In this document: in pieces, positions 31,031 to 35,924 of the stretch
Layout: every line of letters begins with the position of its first letter
Position numbering within the stretch: position 1 is the first letter of the stretch
Assembly (NCBI GenBank): GCA_008933675.1
Contig: WBUO01000015.1
Coordinates: 1 to 35,924 of the forward strand
Source: Dechloromonas sp.
GTDB lineage: Bacteria; Pseudomonadota; Gammaproteobacteria; Burkholderiales; Rhodocyclaceae
Length of the DNA stretch: 35,924 nucleotides
Direction: 5' to 3'
Notes under the pieces: model-generated
The model's input: only the letters and a program-made list of their open reading frames with translations
Databases searched by the model: none
What the model was told of the DNA's origin: nothing
Program-made: the position numbers and the translations under genes

Positions 31031-32934
31031 GCTGCTTCTCCCGTTTCCATGACGTTGCGCAGGAAGGCCTCGAACATCAGGATGGTCCAGATCGAGGCGC
31101 TGTAGTCGCGGTTGCCGTTGTTGTGGTCGCGGACCAGTTCTTCCAGATAGCTGCGGTTGAACCAGCCGGTGTCGGCCAGTCGCGAGCCGAGGATGGCTTC
31201 CTGGACACGGCCCTTGAGCGGACCACGGAACCAGCGGGCGAGCGGCACGCTGAAACCCATCTTCGGCCGGTAGAGGACGTCGTTGGGGAGATAGGGTTCC
31301 ATCGTCTTCTTCAGCAGGTATTTGCCCTCCTGGCCACGCACCTTGTGTGCGGAGTTGAGGGTGGCCAGCCATTCGATGAGCTTGTGGTCCATCAGGGGTT
31401 CGCGTACTTCCAGCGAGTGCGCCATGCTGGCACGGTCGACCTTGGTGTTGATGTCGCCGATCAGGTAGGTCTTCAGGTCGAGGTACTGGATCAGCGCCAG
31501 CGGATCGTCGGTTCCTGCTTTGCCGGCGTGATCGGTGAAGACCTTGATGGCGTCGTAGCCGGCCAGGGATGACTTGAACTGTGGGCTGAACAGTTTGTTG
31601 CGCATCGGGGCGCGGAGGATGGATACGGAGTGGAAGTAGGCTTCCACCGAATTGCGGGACATGCCTTCGAAGGTCGTCTTGGCGCGGAAGACGCGCGGTG
31701 CCCAGTCGGCCTTCGGATACAGCTTGCCGAGGGCGCCGAAGAGCGGGCGGCGCAGGCTGAGCGGCAGGGCCGAGCGCATTTTTTCTTCCATCAGGTGCAG
31801 CTTGTAGCGGCGGTAGCCCCCGAAGCTTTCGTCGCCGCCGTCGCCGGAGAGGGCAACGGTGACGTGTTTGCGGGCGAGCTGGCAGACGCGGTAGGTGGGG
31901 ATGGCGGAGCTGTCGGCGTAGGGTTCGTCGTAGAGGCGGGCCAGGGTGTCGATGAGGTCGAAGTCGTCGCTTTCGACCATGTCGAGGTAGTGGTTGGTCT
32001 GGTAGCGGTCGGCCACCATCCTGGCGAATTCGGATTCGTTGAAGGCCGGGTCGGAGAAGCCGATGGAGCAGGTGTTGACCGGGTTCGCCGAGAGGCCGGC
32101 CATGATGGCGACGACGGCGCTGGAGTCGACGCCGCCGGAAAGGAAGGCGCCGAGCGGCACTTCCGAGATCATGCGCAGCTTGATCGATTCTTCCAGGCGG
32201 TGGGTCAGTTCGGCCTGCGCGTCGGCGTCGCTGATCGGATTGTCGAGGGTGAAGCGGACGTCCCAGTATTCGCGTGGCTGGCCGAGCGGCTGGCCGCGGC
32301 GTAACAGCAGGGTGCAGGCGGGCGGCAGCTTCTTGGCCTGCTTGAAGATGGCGCGCGGTTCGGCGACGTAGCCGAGGGCGAAGTATTCCTCGACGGCGCA
32401 GGGATCGATGTCGCGCTTGAGGCCGCCGTGGGCGAGCAGGGATTTGAGTTCGGAGCCGAAGAGGAAGCTGCCGTCGTCGAGCAGGGCGTAGAACAGCGGT
32501 TTGACGCCGAGACGGTCGCGGGCGAGGAAGAGCATCTCGCGATTGCGGTCCCAGAGGGCGAAGGCGAACATGCCGCGGAAGCGGTCAACACAGCTTTCGC
32601 CCCAGGCTTCCCAGGCGTGCACGATGACTTCGGTGTCGCTGCGGGTGTGGAAGACGTGGCCGAGGGCCTGCAGTTCGGGGATGAGTTCCTGGTAGTTGTA
32701 GATTTCGCCGTTGAAGACGACGCAGACGCTGTTGTCTTCGTTGTACAGCGGTTGCTGGCCGGTGGAGAGGTCGATGATGGAAAGGCGGCGATGGCCGAGG
32801 CCGACGCCGGGTTCCAGATGGGTGCCGCCTTCATCGGGGCCGCGGTGGAACTGCGATTCGTTCATGCGGTGCAGGACCGCCGGATCGATGTCGCGTTTGC
32901 CTCGGGTGTCGAAAATGCCGGTAATGCCGCACAT
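31027..32934 (-). CDS. XrtA/PEP-CTERM-associated amidotransferase (asparagine synthetase B family)
   Basis: A 635-residue glutamine-dependent amidotransferase. The N-terminal glutaminase domain is complete: Cys2 nucleophile (MCGITGIFD), QFHRGPDEGG, LGHRRLSIIDLS, VFNGEIYNYQEL and RSDTEVIVHAWE. The synthetase domain has FLSGGVDSSAVV (about 265-275), SGDGGDESFGGYRRY, and the C-terminal YRPKMGFSVPLARWF. It resembles the exosortase A system-associated amidotransferase 1 family (TIGR03108). It probably amidates a sugar acid or peptide-like group of the EPS rather than making free asparagine. The ATG at 32934 follows AGGACA. Family members in Zoogloea-like bacteria are, as I recall, needed for floc-forming EPS. 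It is coupled to the next glycosyltransferase. Confidence 0.93.
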   Translation of the reverse strand: MCGITGIFDTRGKRDIDPAVLHRMNESQFHRGPDEGGTHLEPGVGLGHRRLSIIDLSTGQQPLYNEDNSVCVVFNGEIYNYQELIPELQALGHVFHTRSDTEVIVHAWEAWGESCVDRFRGMFAFALWDRNREMLFLARDRLGVKPLFYALLDDGSFLFGSELKSLLAHGGLKRDIDPCAVEEYFALGYVAEPRAIFKQAKKLPPACTLLLRRGQPLGQPREYWDVRFTLDNPISDADAQAELTHRLEESIKLRMISEVPLGAFLSGGVDSSAVVAIMAGLSANPVNTCSIGFSDPAFNESEFARMVADRYQTNHYLDMVESDDFDLIDTLARLYDEPYADSSAIPTYRVCQLARKHVTVALSGDGGDESFGGYRRYKLHLMEEKMRSALPLSLRRPLFGALGKLYPKADWAPRVFRAKTTFEGMSRNSVEAYFHSVSILRAPMRNKLFSPQFKSSLAGYDAIKVFTDHAGKAGTDDPLALIQYLDLKTYLIGDINTKVDRASMAHSLEVREPLMDHKLIEWLATLNSAHKVRGQEGKYLLKKTMEPYLPNDVLYRPKMGFSVPLARWFRGPLKGRVQEAILGSRLADTGWFNRSYLEELVRDHNNGNRDYSASIWTILMFEAFLRNVMETGEAA

Positions 32935-32946
32935 GGGGATGTCCTG

Positions 32947-34122
32947 TCAGGGTGTTGGCGTCGCACCGCTGCGGTGCAGGAGTTTGTCGTAGGTGCCCTG
33001 GTAGGTGGCTACCATGGCTTTCATGCTGAACTGGTGCTCGACCTTCTGGCGTCCGGCGCGGCCCATGGCGCGGGCGGCCTCGGGCCGGGCCGCAGCGGCG
33101 ACGATGGCGCAGGCCATGGCGTCGGGGTCGGCGGCGGGGATGATCTCGCCGGTTTCGCCGGCGGTGACGAGATCGGCATTGCCGCCGACGGCGGTGGCGA
33201 TCACCGGCAGGCCGGAGGCCATGGCTTCGAGAATGGTGTTGGAGATGCCTTCGGCCAGCGAGGGCAGGACGAAGCTGTCGAGGCCGCGCATGACGTCGGG
33301 GACGTCGCTGCGTTCGCCGGGCAGCCAGGCGAGATCGGCAACGCCGGCCGCGGCGAGGATCTCCTGGCACTGGCTGCGCAGCGGGCCGTCGCCGATCATC
33401 ACCAGACGCAGGCGCTCGCGCAGTTCGGGGGCGATCTCCAGGGCCCGGATGAAGGCGCGGGCCAGGGTCGGCTGATCCTTGACGGTCTGCATGCGGCCTA
33501 CGGTGCCGACCAGCCAGTGGCCGGCGCGCGGAAAGGGGCAGCCGGGCGCGATGAAGTTGGCCGGGGCGGGATGGAAGCGTTCGGTATCGACACCGTTATA
33601 GACCTGGAGCACCTTGCTGGCGGGGACGCGGATTATACCGTCGAGATATTCGGCAAGATCACGCGAAAGGGCGAGGTAATAACTCACGAAGGGCTTGTAA
33701 AAGCGGCGGACGCGCTGGTAGGTGACGTTGGAGCCGTCGAGGTCGCCGACGTCGCGGCCGTGCTCGCCGTGGATGCGCACCGGCACCCGGGCCAGCCAGG
33801 CTGGCAGTTGCACTTCCAGCGCCGCCAGGTTGCGGCTGTGCACGATGGCCGGCCGCAGCTGGCGGAACAGCCGGTAGAGCTGCGGAAAAATCCACAGGGT
33901 CTGGCCGGGCGGCTTCTTGAGGGCGATGAACTGGACGTCGTCGCGCTTGATGCGGTGGCGGAAGTCGGTGACTTCGGTGAGGGCGATCACGGCATGCCGG
34001 TAGCGTTCGGCCGGCATGTGGTTGATCAGGTTGACGATGCCGTTCTCCAGGCCGCCTGTGTCGAAGCGGTACATGACATGGGCGACGAGGGGGCGGGGAT
34101 CGGCTGTGCGGGAGCTGTTCAT
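32947..34122 (-). CDS. Exosortase-system sugar transferase (TIGR03088/stp2-like, GT4)
   Basis: A 391-residue GT4 glycosyltransferase. The N-terminal VAHVMYRFDTGGLENGIVNLINHMP is, from memory, the signature of the PEP-CTERM/EpsH1 system-associated sugar transferase (TIGR03088). Further landmarks: IVHSRNLAALEVQLPAWLA, RIHGEHGRDVGDLDGSN, QVYNGVDTERFHP, LVGTVGRMQTVKDQPTLARAF and the donor-site LPSLAEGISNTILEAMASGLPVIATAVGGN (E-x7-E). The ATG at 34122 lies 19 bases after the upstream gene's stop with no strong ribosome-binding site. In typical XrtA loci it sits right next to the exosortase; here a nucleotidyltransferase-fold gene lies between. Confidence 0.92.
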   Translation of the reverse strand: MNSSRTADPRPLVAHVMYRFDTGGLENGIVNLINHMPAERYRHAVIALTEVTDFRHRIKRDDVQFIALKKPPGQTLWIFPQLYRLFRQLRPAIVHSRNLAALEVQLPAWLARVPVRIHGEHGRDVGDLDGSNVTYQRVRRFYKPFVSYYLALSRDLAEYLDGIIRVPASKVLQVYNGVDTERFHPAPANFIAPGCPFPRAGHWLVGTVGRMQTVKDQPTLARAFIRALEIAPELRERLRLVMIGDGPLRSQCQEILAAAGVADLAWLPGERSDVPDVMRGLDSFVLPSLAEGISNTILEAMASGLPVIATAVGGNADLVTAGETGEIIPAADPDAMACAIVAAAARPEAARAMGRAGRQKVEHQFSMKAMVATYQGTYDKLLHRSGATPTP

Positions 34123-34141
34123 TGTTGTGCCGGTACGCTCT

Positions 34142-35182
34142 TCAGGATTGCCAGAGGGCGTCTTGCGCCAGTTCGGGGGCGATGCGCAGCAGGGCCTGGC
34201 GCCCCTGTTCGGCTCGCGATTGCCAGCCTGGGCCGCGGCTCAGGGCGTTACGCCAGGCTTCGTTGAAGAGTTCGGACTGGCCGTTTTCGAGGAAATAGCT
34301 CGCCAGACTGGCTGCCTGCAGCAGGTCCTTGGTTGCCTTGACGCGTTCGGCGACCGGCCGCTCGCCATGAATGATCAGCTTGTGGACAGCGTAACGCTCC
34401 GGTGCCGGCAGGTTGACGACACAGGCCCCGGGATTGGAGAAGACGCAGGCCTGCACCGGGTTTTCCAGCGAGAACTCCATGAACTTGAGCGGTTCCAGTG
34501 TCAGGTTCAGTTCTTCCATGACGACCGGTTGGCCATCACGGGTCATGCTGGTGACGAAATCAAGCCGAAGTTCCTGGTCCTTGGGGTTGCGATACTGGGC
34601 GCCGGCCTTGCCGTTGAACTGCGAGATGGGCAGCAGCCCCATTTCCAGCGATTCGAGCGCGCCGTGCACATCGATGCGCAGGTCGGCTGGCAGGGCCAGC
34701 GAGACATTGCGCCCGGCATGGGCGAAATCGACGTCGAGTGTTGTTGCGCCATCACGCCAGGCGACACCCAGCATGTTGCCCATGGCCAGGAAGGCATGGG
34801 TGCCGATCAGGATACCGCCGGCACGGAAGAAGCCGTACTCGGCAAGACGGCGAATGATGCGGAAATGCTTGGGGGCAATCGGGGTGTTTCCCGCTGCCAA
34901 GGCAATTCGCGAGGCGGTGGCCAGTGGTTTGTCCTGTCGGCTTTCGCTGAAGCGGCGGACGAGTTCCTGTACACGTTCGTTATCGGGGCCGACATAGGCC
35001 ATGCGCAACTTCTGGTCGATATCGCGATAGCCGAAGTACCAGTAGTCATGTGACTTCAGTGTCCGCTTGCGGAAACTGCCGACAAGTCCGCCCAGCGCAT
35101 TGGATAACTCGAACCCCTGCGTCTGGCTGAACAGTTCCGCGTAGGCCGTTTGGGCGGCAAGGTTGAGGTTGGCGTAGCGCAT
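34142..35182 (-). CDS. Nucleotidyltransferase-fold protein (GSU2403/NTP_transf_8-like), unknown role
   Basis: A 346-residue cytoplasmic protein resembling, from memory, the GSU2403 family of nucleotidyltransferase-fold proteins (PF12281, NTP_transf_8). The core is FFRAGGILIGTHAFLAMGNMLG (about 118-139) with the GT/S motif, followed by TLDVDFAH with the metal-binding D150 and D152. The C-terminal half (ERYAVHKLIIHGERP; LLQAASLASYFLENG) is helical, like AbiEii-type proteins. The flanking N-terminal region (YWYFGYRDIDQKLRMAYVG) is typical of the family. It has no known EPS function. The gene has its own promoter and operator-like palindrome and almost no leader. Possible roles: a toxin- or defence-like nucleotidyltransferase, or a regulator by nucleotidylation. 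No antitoxin-like partner is adjacent. Confidence 0.8.
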   Translation of the reverse strand: MRYANLNLAAQTAYAELFSQTQGFELSNALGGLVGSFRKRTLKSHDYWYFGYRDIDQKLRMAYVGPDNERVQELVRRFSESRQDKPLATASRIALAAGNTPIAPKHFRIIRRLAEYGFFRAGGILIGTHAFLAMGNMLGVAWRDGATTLDVDFAHAGRNVSLALPADLRIDVHGALESLEMGLLPISQFNGKAGAQYRNPKDQELRLDFVTSMTRDGQPVVMEELNLTLEPLKFMEFSLENPVQACVFSNPGACVVNLPAPERYAVHKLIIHGERPVAERVKATKDLLQAASLASYFLENGQSELFNEAWRNALSRGPGWQSRAEQGRQALLRIAPELAQDALWQS

Positions 35183-35187
35183 GGCTA

Positions 35188-35220
35188 GTTACTATACAAA
35201 TATGTGACTTGTAGTGTAAC
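35188..35220 (-). promoter_or_regulatory. Operator-like inverted repeat over the promoter
   Basis: GTTACTATACAA (35188-35199) and TTGTAGTGTAAC (35209-35220) are inverted copies matching at 10 of 12 positions, with a 9-base spacer. The element ends 6 bases before the nucleotidyltransferase start codon and encloses both promoter boxes. Such geometry is typical of a dimeric repressor site with autoregulation. Which protein binds it is unknown. It is markedly AT-rich compared with its surroundings. Confidence 0.65.
35191..35219 (-). promoter_or_regulatory. Sigma-70-like promoter of the nucleotidyltransferase gene
   Basis: On the minus strand TTACAC (35219-35214) and TATAGT (35196-35191) are separated by exactly 17 bases, close to the TTGACA/TATAAT consensus. 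A start of transcription 6-8 bases beyond the -10 would fall at about 35183-35185, only 1-3 bases before the ATG at 35182. The mRNA would then be leaderless or nearly so. No Shine-Dalgarno sequence is present before this ATG, which agrees with that. Read-through could also drive the downstream EPS genes. Confidence 0.65.
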
Positions 35221-35282
35221 TGCGGCGGCATTCCGGCCGGCCCTGAACGAGTGCGTGTTGCTGTCGCGCATCCCGGGTACCG

Positions 35283-35924
35283 TCAGCGCGCGTTGCGTGT
35301 TTCTTCGAGCAGGGCGGATAGGTGTCCGGCACCTGATGCGGCGAATGCCCTGATGACAGAATCCACATCATCCACTTCTCCTGGCGTGGCAAGGAGGATG
35401 ATTACTGCGGAGTCGTCTCCGCGTCCCGTCAGCCTGGAAAGTGCTGTGTACAGCTTGGCCCGGGCATCGGATGCGGTCAGCCGGCCGTTGATCCAGTACC
35501 ACTGCCAGACGACGAGGCGGGTTGCCGGCGAGGTGGTGCGGTTGACCAGTTCGGCGCGGCGGATTTCCGTCGGCAGGCCGGGTTCCGATGCTTGCGTCTG
35601 GGCGACGACAGACCAGATCTTGTTGGCGGTGCTGGCCAGAACATTGGTCGAGGTGACCAGTTTGCGTTCGTAGTCCTGGTTGCGGTAGTAGGCGATGTAG
35701 AGGCCGACGCTCTGGCCATCCCGCGTATAGGCGCCCTGCAGTTCGGCCGACGGATTGGCGTATTCCGGTTTCCAGTCGGTGAAGGGGCTGCTTTCCTGCC
35801 AGCCTTCGGGGGCTGGCAGCTTGGCCAGGTGGACCGGGCCGGCGCGATCTGCCTGATTGATGGCGACAAAGGCCAGCGGGCCGGCGGCGGCGATCAGGGC
35901 AACGGCGAGGGCGGCCAGCCAGGC
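35283..35924 (-). CDS. epsI: EpsI domain (probably C-terminus of exosortase A-EpsI), 5' part cut by right edge
   Basis: 213 residues are visible; the frame is open to the window edge, so the start is missing. The visible part begins with a hydrophobic helix (AWLAALAVALIAAAGPLAFVAI) followed by an EpsI domain (DUF3485, PF11984). Landmarks are PEGWQESSPFTDWKPEYANPSAEL, an aromatic strand VGLYIAYYRNQDYERKLV, then ATRLVVWQWYWINGRLTASD and a C-terminal helix. EpsI is often fused to, or next to, exosortase A (XrtA), the membrane protease/transpeptidase that processes PEP-CTERM tails. Whether this is a fusion cannot be seen here. The stop TGA (35285-35283) is about 63 bases upstream of the next gene's -35 box. 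Confidence 0.85.
   Translation of the reverse strand, partial: AWLAALAVALIAAAGPLAFVAINQADRAGPVHLAKLPAPEGWQESSPFTDWKPEYANPSAELQGAYTRDGQSVGLYIAYYRNQDYERKLVTSTNVLASTANKIWSVVAQTQASEPGLPTEIRRAELVNRTTSPATRLVVWQWYWINGRLTASDARAKLYTALSRLTGRGDDSAVIILLATPGEVDDVDSVIRAFAASGAGHLSALLEETRNAR

Noticed and set aside
29702-31105. Plus-strand open frame of 467 codons
   Set aside because: Antisense to the Daro_2409-like glycosyltransferase; composition typical of a complementary-strand artefact.
32428-34266. Long plus-strand open frame (612 codons) opposite the amidotransferase and glycosyltransferase genes
   Set aside because: It is an antisense shadow in high-GC DNA: Gly/Ala/Asp/Val-rich with no domain, fully opposite two well-recognised genes.
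34142-35182. Complete toxin-antitoxin pair at the nucleotidyltransferase-fold gene
   Set aside because: No antitoxin-like ORF was found in the 100-bp gap upstream or in the 19-bp gap downstream, so only a single-gene system can be claimed.

Overview
The window is a high-GC stretch of an exosortase A (XrtA)/PEP-CTERM-type exopolysaccharide (EPS) locus. It most likely comes from a betaproteobacterium of the Rhodocyclales (Dechloromonas/Azonexus/Zoogloea/Accumulibacter-like). This rests on recognised protein families, not on a database search: an EpsI domain, the XrtA-associated amidotransferase (Cys2 present), a TIGR03088-like glycosyltransferase, a Daro_2409-like glycosyltransferase, the exosortase-associated O-ligase, and the acyl-CoA ligase / ACP / hydrolase 1 / hydrolase 2 group. 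No rRNA, tRNA, CRISPR array, insertion sequence or phage gene was seen.

Layout. (A) Bases 1-3830, minus strand: AMP-forming acyl ligase, a glycosyltransferase, a UDP-glucuronate decarboxylase, and the start of one more coupled ORF running off the left edge. (B) 3944-18154, plus strand, diverging from A: acyl carrier protein, two alpha/beta hydrolases, a DegT aminotransferase, a tandem-domain FemAB-like acyltransferase, a glycosyltransferase, a large O-antigen-ligase-like membrane protein, an FkbM methyltransferase, a glycosyltransferase, an asparagine-synthetase-like protein without its glutaminase cysteine, and a Wzx-type flippase. (C) 18180-35924, minus strand, convergent with B (25-bp gap). 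Read in the direction of transcription it holds: the EpsI end (truncated by the right edge), a nucleotidyltransferase-fold gene of unknown role, a glycosyltransferase, the amidotransferase, two glycosyltransferases, a PaaK-like ligase, the O-ligase, a membrane-anchored heparinase II/III-like lyase, a TPR protein, a GT-A-like protein, a polysaccharide deacetylase, an MBOAT acyltransferase and its SGNH partner.

How it fits together. UDP-xylose supply and six clear GT-B glycosyltransferases would build a repeat unit. The flippase would export it, and the two O-antigen-ligase-like membrane proteins would polymerise or ligate it. The periplasmic MBOAT/SGNH pair, the deacetylase and the lyase would then trim and decorate it. 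The ACP, ligase, two hydrolases, aminotransferase and FemAB-like protein form a compact module that I infer prepares and transfers an acyl or aminoacyl decoration. Early steps (initiating sugar-phosphate transferase, Wza/Wzc export, most of the exosortase) are not in the window.

Most unusual points: (1) a nucleotidyltransferase-fold gene between epsI and the rest of operon C, with its own near-consensus promoter buried in an operator-like palindrome and almost no leader; (2) a periplasmic, probably carbohydrate-binding insert in the 801-residue ligase, coinciding with a visible GC drop; (3) the ACP-centred module with hydrolases whose nucleophile Ser is replaced by Arg and Cys; (4) a half-length, Cys-less asparagine synthetase next to a complete paralogue. 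No gene-free gap exceeds 130 bases. The larger gaps are 3831-3943, 9254-9354, 20948-21068, 27115-27240 and 35183-35282.
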